Shown one piece after another: positions 16,109 to 24,212 of a stretch of 43,999 nt of DNA (its first letter is position 1; each line of letters starts with the position of its first letter). Origin of the DNA: Candidatus Rifleibacteriota bacterium (GTDB lineage: Bacteria; Muiribacteriota; Ozemobacteria; Ozemobacterales; Ozemobacteraceae). Under the pieces are notes generated by a model. It was not told where the DNA came from. It saw nothing but the letters and a program-made list of their open reading frames with translations, and did no database searches. A program made the position numbers and the translations under genes. The stretch spans positions 1 through 43,999 of the forward strand of contig JADFYG010000053.1 of assembly GCA_015233155.1 (NCBI GenBank), written 5' to 3'.

Positions 16109-18076
16109 ATGCTGCTTATACCGGCGGCAATGATAGCTGATCAGATTTCCGAAGCATCAGCCGCTGATTCTTCAGCGAACGGAGTTCCGCATTTGCATGG
16201 CGACTACGACGTCATCGTGGTCGGAGGAGATCCGGAAGGCATTTGCGGAGCAATCGGAGCGGCTCGCGCAGGTGCCCGAACATTGCTTGTCGACACGCGC
16301 CCTGTTCCCGGCGGTCTTTTTACCCGTGGTTGGCTCAATGTGTTGGACATGAATCGGGGTCCGGACGGTCGATTACTCAATAAGGGGTTATTCAGCGAAT
16401 GGTTTTGTATGGTCGAAGGCGAGGCGTTCAGCATAGACACGGCAAAAAGAGCATTTTATCGTCTCCTTCGGGCTGAGCCGGGTCTGGATCTTTGGTTTGG
16501 TGTGGAAGCGGTTGAACCGATAATCGACAATATTCCACAACCCTTGATCGACCCTGGCCAATCCGGGGCCCGGGAAACAGTTGCGGCCAGATACAGAAGC
16601 AAGCCATGGCAGTCGGATTCCGTTGAAAGCAAAGATTCTGCGGTTGTGAAATCGGGCACTCCCCACATGACCGGGGTTCGCATTTACGGGGCAGGAATGA
16701 GTCCACGCATAATTTTGTCTCATGTCTGCATAGATGCGACCCAGGATGGAGATCTGGCTGCTGCGGCCGGAGCAGGTTTTACGATTGGTCGGGAAGACTG
16801 TGCCGGAATGCCATACGGAATGGCGGCTACACTGATTTTCCGTCTGGACGGGATTGGTGACAAGGGGTGGAAAGAACTGCTGGCCTCAATCACTGATAGC
16901 TCCGGCCGCAAAATTGCCAGAGTATTTCAGGAGGGGGTCTGGGGGTTTAACGAGATCATGAAAACCTATCGCGCAACTGATCCCAACGTTGGAGTTCGCG
17001 GATTGAACATAGGCCGTCAGAGCGACGGTAGTGTCCTGATAAATGCGCTGCACCTCTATGATATCGATGCGCTCGATCTTGAACAGCGCAAACTGGCCCG
17101 GGCGCGTGCGAATCTCGAGCTTCCTCATCTGGTGCAATTTCTGGTGGCGAACATTCCCGGGTTCGAACATGCCTTTCTATCGGAAACCGCTCCTGAACTT
17201 TATATACGTGAAACCAGACATTTCGAGTGTTTGTACAGACTTACTGTCGATGATGTTCTCGAGAATCGCGATTTTTCAGATACGATCGCTTATGGTTCAT
17301 ATCCTTTGGATATTCAGGCCGTTGACGCAAACTTTCGTGGCGATATTGTTGGAAAACCTGCCAGATATGGCATTCCTCTTCGCTGCCTTGTTCCCGGGGA
17401 CGTGGATGGTTTATTTATATGCGGACGTGCAGCGGGGTTCGATTCAATGGCCCATAGCAGCGCCCGAGTTGTTCCCGTCGGAATGGCAACCGGACAGGCC
17501 GCAGGCGTAGCCGCGGCATTGAGCATAAAACGTTCCGCTCAGCACTTCGGTGAGAAGTCGATGTTGTCCCGGATTGTCACCAATACTGATTTTATAATAG
17601 CCTGCCGCCGGGAGCTAGCGAGGCAGGGAGTCGAACTGGATTTACGACCCGTGGGTCCCCCCCCGGAAACAAGGCACTGGGCCTATCCGGGATTGAAATA
17701 TTTGCGCAGGCGCGGACTGGCATCCGGTGAATATGAAAACAGATATGCTCTTGACGAGGCTATCTCCGGGCTTTCCTTCATTAACGGGTTGAGCGGGGTC
17801 TCTGGAAATATGCCGAAACGTCTCAGACAACACCTGTATGCGGAAGGCGAAGCACATAAAACACTCACACTGGATACCGCTTGCGGCTTTTTGGTGCAAA
17901 GACTTGGCCACACTGCCGCTTTTGAAAATCCCACTGTTTTTCTGCGGAATCGACATGTTCTTGACGATAAACTTGAGGCTCATATCAAGGCAAATAGTGG
18001 AATTCTGACTCGTGGGGCTGCTTACATGTTGTTGAAAAACTACAGCGAACGATTTCCGCTTACAGACGCGGATTGA
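16109..18076 (+). CDS. Exported FAD-dependent oxidoreductase (FAD_oxidored family), 5' end frameshifted
   Basis: A 655-residue flavoprotein. The dinucleotide-binding fold begins DYDVIVVGGDPEGICGA, with a matching C-terminal FAD segment around HSSARVVPVGMATGQAAGVA; CIDATQDGDLAAAAGA in the middle is typical of the FAD_oxidored family (PF12831), usually exported enzymes of unknown substrate. The open frame begins at ATG 16109, but that start leaves a signal peptide without its basic front. An ATG at 16056 in another frame gives MKNSPFF; adding one T to the T6 run at 16070-16075 would join it to the PYRLPVIFLCFMLLIPAA stretch in the main frame, a textbook signal peptide. A sequencing error or real slippage at the T-run is likely. 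Confidence 0.8.
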   Translation: MLLIPAAMIADQISEASAADSSANGVPHLHGDYDVIVVGGDPEGICGAIGAARAGARTLLVDTRPVPGGLFTRGWLNVLDMNRGPDGRLLNKGLFSEWFCMVEGEAFSIDTAKRAFYRLLRAEPGLDLWFGVEAVEPIIDNIPQPLIDPGQSGARETVAARYRSKPWQSDSVESKDSAVVKSGTPHMTGVRIYGAGMSPRIILSHVCIDATQDGDLAAAAGAGFTIGREDCAGMPYGMAATLIFRLDGIGDKGWKELLASITDSSGRKIARVFQEGVWGFNEIMKTYRATDPNVGVRGLNIGRQSDGSVLINALHLYDIDALDLEQRKLARARANLELPHLVQFLVANIPGFEHAFLSETAPELYIRETRHFECLYRLTVDDVLENRDFSDTIAYGSYPLDIQAVDANFRGDIVGKPARYGIPLRCLVPGDVDGLFICGRAAGFDSMAHSSARVVPVGMATGQAAGVAAALSIKRSAQHFGEKSMLSRIVTNTDFIIACRRELARQGVELDLRPVGPPPETRHWAYPGLKYLRRRGLASGEYENRYALDEAISGLSFINGLSGVSGNMPKRLRQHLYAEGEAHKTLTLDTACGFLVQRLGHTAAFENPTVFLRNRHVLDDKLEAHIKANSGILTRGAAYMLLKNYSERFPLTDAD

Positions 18077-18100
18077 GGATTATTGCAATCAACAGATTTG

Positions 18101-18179
18101 CGCGACTGGCCCGGCGGTCCAGCCCTGCCATACGTTGAATTCAGGCAGTACAAGCCATTCAGCGGCGGAAACTCAAATG
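18101..18179 (-). repeat. Repeat family B, copy 2 (- orientation)
   Basis: The strand shown carries CTGGCCCGGCGGTCCAG, then CAAGCCATTCAGCGGCGGA and a CAAATG end. The right arm of the 39.2 kb element matches through most of this length (GGCGGTCCAGC, CGTTGAA, CAAGCCATTCA). It overlaps the last codons of the VanX/transpeptidase gene (stop at 18173) by 7 bases and fills the gap after the FAD oxidoreductase. Confidence 0.6.
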
Positions 18180-19471
18180 CCCCTGAGTTTCCCCAGGACT
18201 ATTTGCGGCTTACTGACGGGATCAAGCCATTTGAGAATATTTATTATAAACTCCTCCGGTGTGGCGACGCAGCCGCTCGTAGTGCCTCCAGGACCGGACC
18301 AGACATGAAAGAATATGGCACTGCCTGCCCCGGGGATAATCGGATCGGTATTGTATTCGATGACCATGCCGAATTTGTACAGATCATCTTTTCGATGCAT
18401 AAATTCAAATGATGTGGCACTGGCAAGACTACGCTGGCACCAGCGGTTATAATTTCCTGAATTTGGATCATCAACCCACACATCGTCCCCACCCGACTGA
18501 CGATAGGGAAGTCGGGTGTCTATACTTGCCAAATATCCGAATGCCATATCAATCGGATATATTCCCGTCGGTGTTTTGCCGTCTCCCTCCTTTTTCTGGC
18601 CCGGAGCGGCGAAACCATTTCTTCCGATGATCACATCGCTGGTCCGAAACATCTCTTTCCATACTGTGGGTTCTTTTTCGTAAGCGATCAGTTCTAATCC
18701 GCCACTTCTTTGTTGGTGAACGAAAACGATTTGCCGCGAACCAGCCTTTTGAAGATTATCCAGAATTTCCATGGTTGCTGTCATTTGCTCAGCATCTTCA
18801 AAATCAATATCCAGCAATGGATGGCTATTCCAGCCAGGGAAATCAAAATGCCACCACTCGCTATCCAGAATTACAAATCCGTTTTTCGTCATGGTCTCTT
18901 GCAATATGTCGCGATTTCGGCGGGCTTCTTCTGAAATATTGGCGAAAAATGCGGAAGCTTTTTCCGAGAAATCATCATATTCCGTAGGCATTGGAACTGG
19001 TTTGCCATTTGCATCTACAAGCGTTACATCAACCGATGCACCTCGATTGTGGCGCGATCCGGTTTCCGGAGGCGCCACATATCTGCGATCGGGACAAATA
19101 TTCCACAAAGCCCTTTGGACACTCAGCGGACGATAGGCATCCCAGATCTTCAGACCCAAGCCTTTCTTTTGTAAATCAGCCTGTGCTGAGGCCAAAGCCT
19201 TTGCGGCTTCCGGTACAAGTAACGCCAGGTTTGATGAATAGAGTTTTCGCCTGACTATGTTTTCGGTTCCGGCGTAGCGCAGGTCTACTACTATGCTCGG
19301 GCAAAGCGTGGAGAGATCCACCAGGTGAGGCGTCGATGCCGTCGAAACATTTTTGTTTGCATCGAAAGTCAAGGCCCCGGTATCAGAGCCTATTGGCAAG
19401 GCCCCGGTGACCTGTAGAACACTTCCAAGAGCAAAGACCATCGACAGGAAAAACACGTTCACGTATCCCAT
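18173..19471 (-). CDS. VanX-type D-Ala-D-Ala dipeptidase fused to L,D-transpeptidase
   Basis: A 432-residue exported protein with two peptidoglycan-active domains. After a signal peptide (about 1-24), residues 50-225 are a peptidase M15D (VanX/DdpX) domain: DAYRP at 111-115, the zinc motif SRHNRGASVD (H141, D148), and EWWHF (catalytic E205, zinc H208). Residues about 245-420 resemble a YkuD/ErfK L,D-transpeptidase: GDGKTPTGIY, then FHVWSGPGGTTSGCVAT with H389 and nucleophile C401. The start at 19471 places the signal peptide at the N-terminus and clears the upstream gene, which ends at 19500; the longer frame to 19594 would overlap it. Predicted to act in the periplasm on D-Ala-D-Ala or related stems and on cross-links. 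The two activities in one chain are unusual. Confidence 0.8.
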   Translation of the reverse strand: MGYVNVFFLSMVFALGSVLQVTGALPIGSDTGALTFDANKNVSTASTPHLVDLSTLCPSIVVDLRYAGTENIVRRKLYSSNLALLVPEAAKALASAQADLQKKGLGLKIWDAYRPLSVQRALWNICPDRRYVAPPETGSRHNRGASVDVTLVDANGKPVPMPTEYDDFSEKASAFFANISEEARRNRDILQETMTKNGFVILDSEWWHFDFPGWNSHPLLDIDFEDAEQMTATMEILDNLQKAGSRQIVFVHQQRSGGLELIAYEKEPTVWKEMFRTSDVIIGRNGFAAPGQKKEGDGKTPTGIYPIDMAFGYLASIDTRLPYRQSGGDDVWVDDPNSGNYNRWCQRSLASATSFEFMHRKDDLYKFGMVIEYNTDPIIPGAGSAIFFHVWSGPGGTTSGCVATPEEFIINILKWLDPVSKPQIVLGKLRGI

Positions 19472-19499
19472 AATTATACGGCAGTCTCGTCTGCAAGGC

Positions 19500-20477
19500 T
19501 CAATGATGGTGCCCCTCTCCCCAATATCTGTGATGTTCGCGCGGAATGACCAGATTGATACCGAACCAGGGTTCATGATGTCTTTTCTCAACAACTACAA
19601 CCTCTGTTGGAAATGTTGTTGGGGTCGGGGCATAAATAATATCATGGGGTTCGCCCCGCCAATCAGTCCGGCACCTCAGATCCGAAATCATCACCCAGCC
19701 AACCACCGGGGAGGATGTACTTGATTCCCCCATATACATGATCTTTGCACGATCGGCTTTCATGTCGATTACCCAGAATGGGTGTCCCTGGGAAATCGGG
19801 AAATCATTCACTCGCAGATAGTTAGAAGTGACCTGGTACTCCCGCGTAGAAAACTCCAGATCATTTTCCATGTCGTTTATACGGGTAAGAATCGTCCTCT
19901 CATCTTCAGATCGGTTGTTCTCAAGCACGGAAATAATTTCGTCTGTTTGCTGGAGCTTGAACGCCAGCTTGGCTTTTTGAGCTTCCGACTGAACTTTGAA
20001 CGGTCCGCGGGTTGCGCCGCCCCAGGCTTCAAGATACTGATTGAGTATCTCGAACTTTTTCAGGAAAAGAGAATGCAGTTTTTGCATAGTCACAGGAAAT
20101 CGCGAAGAATCCATCGACATGTGATGAAGATCTTCCCGTATCTTGCGTTGAAACTCAGGAGCTCGTGAGGCGGCGCGATAGTAATTTGACGCGAGCAGAA
20201 ACTCTTCGTAACGGTTGATCTCATTGAAACGCACGGCAAAAGATTCCGGAATTTCGGAAGGCCCAGGCATTTGTACTGAAACAATTGGCTCCGGAGTGGC
20301 TACAGGAGAAGGCATCGCAGCCGGAACAGGGGGCACAGTAGCAGCTCCGACCGATTTTCCGCACTGTGGACAGAACTTTGCGTTATCGGCGATTTTGTTC
20401 CCGCAATTCTGGCAGTACAAAGCCATGAGGGGCGAAACGATGAATAACATTGCCAGCAAACACATAAATTTTTTCAT
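19500..20477 (-). CDS. Exported zinc-ribbon protein of unknown function
   Basis: A 325-residue protein with a signal peptide (MKKFMCLLAMLFIVSPLMA) followed at once by a zinc ribbon, CQNCGNKIADNAKFCPQCG, with cysteines at 22, 25, 36 and 39. A proline-rich linker (about 45-75) leads to a helical region (about 80-220) and a strand-rich domain containing GWVMISDLRCRTDW, SH3-like. The C-terminus is rich in histidine. GGAA lies upstream of the ATG. Zinc ribbons of this type are normally cytosolic, so one directly behind an export signal is odd; the signal may instead act as a membrane anchor. The gene is followed by the VanX/transpeptidase and preceded by the Spy-like gene, all on the same strand, which suggests an envelope role. 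Confidence 0.65.
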   Translation of the reverse strand: MKKFMCLLAMLFIVSPLMALYCQNCGNKIADNAKFCPQCGKSVGAATVPPVPAAMPSPVATPEPIVSVQMPGPSEIPESFAVRFNEINRYEEFLLASNYYRAASRAPEFQRKIREDLHHMSMDSSRFPVTMQKLHSLFLKKFEILNQYLEAWGGATRGPFKVQSEAQKAKLAFKLQQTDEIISVLENNRSEDERTILTRINDMENDLEFSTREYQVTSNYLRVNDFPISQGHPFWVIDMKADRAKIMYMGESSTSSPVVGWVMISDLRCRTDWRGEPHDIIYAPTPTTFPTEVVVVEKRHHEPWFGINLVIPREHHRYWGEGHHH

Positions 20478-20590
20478 AACTAATTCCTTTTACACAAAGC
20501 AATCATTCCTGGATATTTGCATAATTCGCAGGAACCTCAGTAATAATGCAAATACTTTACTTTGTTATAAATGCCATTTTTTTGTGTCTT

Positions 20591-20655
20591 TTGCAATGCT
20601 CAGGGCAAACTCATTTGATCATTTCCTGATTTCTTATGAGCTTGCCCTGTTGCAA
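20591..20655. terminator. Long imperfect hairpin after the Spy-like gene
   Basis: TTGCAATGCTCAGGGCAAACTCAT (20591-20614) pairs with ATGAGCTTGCCCTGTTGCAA (20636-20655) with a four-base bulge and one mismatch, around a 21-base loop. It lies just downstream of the Spy-like gene's stop on the minus strand. T6 occurs on the plus-strand side (20662-20667), inside the gene end, so polarity is unclear. Confidence 0.45.
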
Positions 20656-20658
20656 TGT

Positions 20659-21267
20659 TCATTTTTTGTCGGATTCGGTCTCCGGTTCGAATGGCGGTTT
20701 AGCACCCTTGTGTTGAAAACCACGTCCACGATGAAATTCATTTTCAGACATTTCCTGTTTGCCATTTGGACTGCGCTTTTGCCACTTCTTAAACATGTCC
20801 TGCTGCTTTTCCATTATCTTCTGCATTTTAGCCTGCTGATCCGGAGTCAGGATTTTCTGCAATTCTTCGCGCAGCTCTATACGATCAAGTGCAATTTTAC
20901 GAATATCGGCACCTTGTTTTTCAGCAAGCTGCTGCCCGATGGCATGATCTGTTCCAGACTTCATGAACTCCTTGAATTGATTTCGGCTCTCACGCATTTC
21001 CACGGTGAAGGAGGCCATAAAATTATGATGCTTTTGAAACACTTTGCGCATATCCAGCATCTGTTGATCGGAAACACTCAACTCGTCGAGAAGATTGAAT
21101 AATCGAGGAAGCTGGCTCCATGGCCCCATTGCGAAGGAGCCTCTGTCTCCGAAATGCGAACCAGGATTGAAATGAGAGTCTTTGCCTGCGGGATCCGGTT
21201 GCGAAAAAGCCGATTGAACCATGAACAATGCTGGAATCAACAATAATGCCATGCGAGTACGCTTCAT
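20659..21267 (-). CDS. Spy/CpxP-like periplasmic LTxxQ protein
   Basis: A 202-residue secreted helical protein. The signal peptide MKRTRMALLLIPALFMVQSAF is cut near residue 22. The LTxxQ signature is present at 140-145 (LTPDQQ), and an imperfect version (LSVSDQQ) lies at 63-69, the two-repeat layout of Spy and CpxP. The C-terminal 40 residues are charged and disordered. The family acts as periplasmic chaperone (Spy) or as sensor-kinase modulator and metal-stress protein (CpxP, CnrX/ZraP relatives). GGGAG lies 8 bases before the ATG. Which role applies cannot be told, as no Cpx or metal-efflux gene is adjacent. Confidence 0.75.
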   Translation of the reverse strand: MKRTRMALLLIPALFMVQSAFSQPDPAGKDSHFNPGSHFGDRGSFAMGPWSQLPRLFNLLDELSVSDQQMLDMRKVFQKHHNFMASFTVEMRESRNQFKEFMKSGTDHAIGQQLAEKQGADIRKIALDRIELREELQKILTPDQQAKMQKIMEKQQDMFKKWQKRSPNGKQEMSENEFHRGRGFQHKGAKPPFEPETESDKK

Positions 21268-21340
21268 ATATTTTCTCCCGTCAGATAATTTCGCCCTTGG
21301 AGATCATCACAACATCCACTATGTATTCCGCAGGGGAAGG

Positions 21341-21480
21341 GCATGCCCATAAGCGCTTGCTTAGGAATAGTTTGTCATCTCGAACGAATGTGAGAGATCT
21401 CATAAATACAAGATTTCTCCCTTCGGTCGAAATGACAAAAGTAGAATTTTGAGGTTTAAGTAAGCGCGTATGGGATGCAT
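21341..21480. repeat. Repeat family A, copy 2, nested palindrome (MITE-like)
   Basis: Inner arms: GTCATCTCGAACGAATGTGA at 21374-21393 (continuing to 21400) against 21411-21436, whose reverse complement starts GTCATTTCGACCGAAGGGAG. Outer arms: GCATGCCCATAAGCGCTTGC at 21341-21360 against 21456-21480, reverse complement ATGCATCCCATACGCGCTTA. The inner unit recurs at 14716-14800. It has no coding capacity. The rest of the 414-base gap holds a short palindrome (GGGCGAATAATTCGCCC, about 21498-21513) and the leader of the next gene. Confidence 0.7.
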
Positions 21481-21681
21481 ACCTCCGACTGAAACCGGGC
21501 GAATAATTCGCCCTCGCTGGGACCACATACTTACGGAAACTTTGCCTGTTTCTCCTGGGTATAACTTTTGACAATCAAATCATCAAAATAGTTCCATTAT
21601 TCCAAATTTGTAAGAAAATGTTGTTCTGCATTGTGCTACCTTAATCTGGTTGTATGGAATGGCACCGCTGAGGAGTGATAA

Positions 21682-22362
21682 ATGGATGCCAGCATCGCGT
21701 ATCATCTGCTGGAATTACCTGACAAAGCTGATCCAGCGACAATAGAAGCCGCGTTCAAAAAAAAACGGAATGAACTTGATAATCTCATTGCTCAGGCGGC
21801 GACTGAGGAGCTGAAGGAAAAATATCGTTCTGCAGTGGCGGAGCTTGCTGAAGCCCGTAGAATGGCATTAGCCGACATCCGTGATCGAAAGATAAGTTTG
21901 TTTCTGGGCATAGCCGCTGTACTGCTCTTTTTTCTGGCAATCCATGAGAATTCGATTCCGGTGGCGGCTACCATTCCCCAGGGTTCATCATCGCATGAAA
22001 TCCGGAAACAGAGTGAGGCCGGAAAACGTGCGCCAGAAGAGAATGCTGCAAAGGTTCAGGGGAATATCTTCCAGGCAGGCAAAAAAGAATGGAGCGTGGG
22101 CCGGAATAACATCAGTTGGGATGAAACACAAGCATGGAGTAACGGCCTCGGCGACGGCTGGCACACACCCACCAAGGCTGAACTTAAACAGCTCTTTGAT
22201 GAGGTTGGGAAAAAGAGTGCGATCGGAAAAGATTTTGGATGGGCAGAGGCAAGAGATGCTTCATCGGCCTGGACATTCTGTTTCAAAAACGGTGTCGAGA
22301 AATGGCAAGCCCGCAACTATTCCAACCGGAACTTGCGTGCATTAGCGGTTCGGTCACGTTGA
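21682..22362 (+). CDS. Membrane protein with J-domain-like front and DUF1566-like C-terminus
   Basis: A 226-residue protein. Residues 1-65 form helices resembling a J-domain (YHLLELPDKADPATIEAAFK) but without the HPD motif, so it should not stimulate an Hsp70 in the usual way. One transmembrane segment lies at about 71-88. The C-terminal part (about 127-226) carries WSNGLGDGWHTPTKAELKQL, characteristic of DUF1566/Lcl-type domains found on surface or secreted proteins. GAGGAG lies 5 bases before the ATG. It ends one base before the convergent epimerase gene ends. The pairing is known mostly as hypothetical protein; no function is proposed. Confidence 0.6.
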   Translation: MDASIAYHLLELPDKADPATIEAAFKKKRNELDNLIAQAATEELKEKYRSAVAELAEARRMALADIRDRKISLFLGIAAVLLFFLAIHENSIPVAATIPQGSSSHEIRKQSEAGKRAPEENAAKVQGNIFQAGKKEWSVGRNNISWDETQAWSNGLGDGWHTPTKAELKQLFDEVGKKSAIGKDFGWAEARDASSAWTFCFKNGVEKWQARNYSNRNLRALAVRSR

Positions 22363-23355
22363 TTACAACCAGTCGTGATCATGATACCAACGCCATGTGT
22401 GTGCTATGCCGGTTTCAAGTGGTGTAAGGATTATTCCCGGAAACAGCTTTTGAAAGCGGTTAAACGATTGCAGCCAGTCGGAATGTGACATTTCCTCGAC
22501 TTTTCCCGGGCTCATCAGCATCGGCCGCCCCGTCACTGCTTCCCATGCGCGAGCGACCCGTCCGAGTATGGCCACTACACCGCGCGGAAGAAAAACCTGC
22601 CTCAATGTTTTTCCGGCTGCTTTGCCAAGGGCCTGCGCGAGATCTTCATCGGTATGAATCGCCGGATCGCCGACATTCAGGACACCGCTGATTCGCGGCC
22701 CTTCCAGGATCGCCAGCATCATCGCGGCGAAATCGTCACGAAATACCAGATTGAATCGCTTTTTCCGTGTGCATAATTTCGGAAATATACCGAACTTTGC
22801 CATACGGAACAGATCGAAGAAACAGCTGTCCCCCGGGCCATATGCTGACGGAAGACGCACCACCGTAACCGGCAAGTCCGGCAATCCACTCAATGCGAGG
22901 CTTTCTCCGGCAAGCTTCGTTCTTCCATACAGGCTTACCGGATGGCACGACGAATCTTCATCGGGCGGCCTTTTCAATGACCCGTTTTGTGCATCGGCCA
23001 TCGGACCAGGCACTGCCACTGAAGAAACATGTATCAGGCGCGGAGGCCGATTGACTTCGCGTAGCGCATCCACCAGCTCCCGGACTGTTTCGACGTTTGC
23101 GGCAATATATCTCTGGCTGCGGCTTCCTGACATATTTCCTGCAAGGTGTATCACGGCATCCTGCCCGTTAAGTAGCGAACGGAACTCCGGCGAATCGATA
23201 ATTTCGATTGGCTGGACATCGATTCCATCCATGCCTGAAGCATCGGTTCCGGGAAGGATGATTGCAGTGACCGAAATATTGCATGTCCGGGCGGCCTCAA
23301 TCAGCCCCCGTCCCAAAAAACCGTTGGCACCTGTAATCAGCAGTCGGAAGGCCAT
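22363..23355 (-). CDS. NAD(P)-dependent epimerase/dehydratase (extended SDR)
   Basis: A 330-residue extended short-chain dehydrogenase. The nucleotide-binding motif is LLITGANGFLGRG (residues 5-17); the catalytic set is S111/S112 and the YxxxK pair Y143-K147 in SLYGRTK. Relatives act on nucleotide sugars, on 3-beta-hydroxysteroids or as the bacterial ceramide reductase CerR; the sequence alone does not separate these. AAGGAG lies 9 bases upstream of the ATG, inside the end of the SDR gene, which it overlaps by 19 bases. It is the last gene of a three-gene unit with the SDR and the ThiL-like kinase. Confidence 0.8.
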   Translation of the reverse strand: MAFRLLITGANGFLGRGLIEAARTCNISVTAIILPGTDASGMDGIDVQPIEIIDSPEFRSLLNGQDAVIHLAGNMSGSRSQRYIAANVETVRELVDALREVNRPPRLIHVSSVAVPGPMADAQNGSLKRPPDEDSSCHPVSLYGRTKLAGESLALSGLPDLPVTVVRLPSAYGPGDSCFFDLFRMAKFGIFPKLCTRKKRFNLVFRDDFAAMMLAILEGPRISGVLNVGDPAIHTDEDLAQALGKAAGKTLRQVFLPRGVVAILGRVARAWEAVTGRPMLMSPGKVEEMSHSDWLQSFNRFQKLFPGIILTPLETGIAHTWRWYHDHDWL

Positions 23356-24212
23356 GAAAAGCGATCTCCTTCTCTGGGAACGATGCGAACCAGCGGGCGC
23401 TGAGCATTCATAAGTCGGAGATACAGAAAATCAGGTAACAGCCCCAGAAGCCTCATGCTGAAAGAGTGATACCATGGAAAACGTATAATGGGAGTCTCTC
23501 GTTCCATCGCACGGATCACATATTCCGCAGCGCGCCCGACCGGCCACATTCCCGGCATGGGAAAACGGTTTTGTCCTGACATCGGCGTTTCGACATACCC
23601 CGGGACTATCGTGAACACCTTCACGCCACGGTCGAACAGGTCGATGCGCAACGACTCAAGAAATCGATCCAGACCGGCTTTTGAAGCACTATATGCGTGG
23701 GCACGCGGGACGCCGCGATCTCCGGCCATGCTTGTGCAGGCGGCAACGAATGTGCCTTCCCGACCGATCAGCATAGGCATAAACCGGTACAAAATACGCA
23801 TCGGCGCTTCGAGATTTGTGCGAAGCGTATCGATAGCGCGATCGATGTCCGGATTTTCGATAAAATCCGGGCGGGAAACTCCTGCCATTACGATTATTCC
23901 GTCAAGGGTTCCATTGCATGACTTCACTGTACCGGGGCTGTTTACATCGGCTGTTTGCGTATCAGAAGTATTCTCATCATTGCATATCACCTCTGCCAGA
24001 CGTTCGATATCCTGAGAATCACACGCATTACCGGCAACTAACCGTGAACACGACCCGGCATACTTCACGAAATCCGCATCCAGGTGAAGTTTTTCGATAG
24101 ATCGCGAAAACAGCACCAGCGAGCAGTCGCGCCTGGCAAGCTGGATGGCCAGTTCACGTCCCAGCCCGCTGGAAGCGCCAACGATAAGAATGCGCCGACG
24201 GCGAAGTTTCAT
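23337..24212 (-). CDS. Short-chain dehydrogenase/reductase
   Basis: A 291-residue classical-type SDR. GASSGLGRE at residues 12-20 binds the cofactor, with R37 after the second strand (FSRS) favouring NADPH. The catalytic residues are S161, Y174 and K178 (AYSASKAG). The usual NNAG is MAGV here. The C-terminal 40 residues are rich in aromatic and basic residues (WYHSFSMRLLGLLPDFLYLR), a feature of SDRs acting on membrane-bound lipid substrates. Overlaps at both ends (4 bases with the ThiL-like gene, 19 with the epimerase) show tight coupling. Confidence 0.85.
   Translation of the reverse strand: MKLRRRRILIVGASSGLGRELAIQLARRDCSLVLFSRSIEKLHLDADFVKYAGSCSRLVAGNACDSQDIERLAEVICNDENTSDTQTADVNSPGTVKSCNGTLDGIIVMAGVSRPDFIENPDIDRAIDTLRTNLEAPMRILYRFMPMLIGREGTFVAACTSMAGDRGVPRAHAYSASKAGLDRFLESLRIDLFDRGVKVFTIVPGYVETPMSGQNRFPMPGMWPVGRAAEYVIRAMERETPIIRFPWYHSFSMRLLGLLPDFLYLRLMNAQRPLVRIVPREGDRFSWPSDC

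Noticed and set aside
18083..18412. 109-codon plus-strand frame starting in repeat B, with a WPGGPA-like peptide also readable in the 39.2-kb copy
   Set aside because: The shared peptide comes from the DNA repeat itself; the frame continues antisense to the transpeptidase domain and has no conserved continuation at 39.2 kb.
20215..21102. 295-codon plus-strand open frame
   Set aside because: It runs across the 5' part of the zinc-ribbon gene, a hairpin and most of the Spy-like gene on the other strand; composition is not protein-like.
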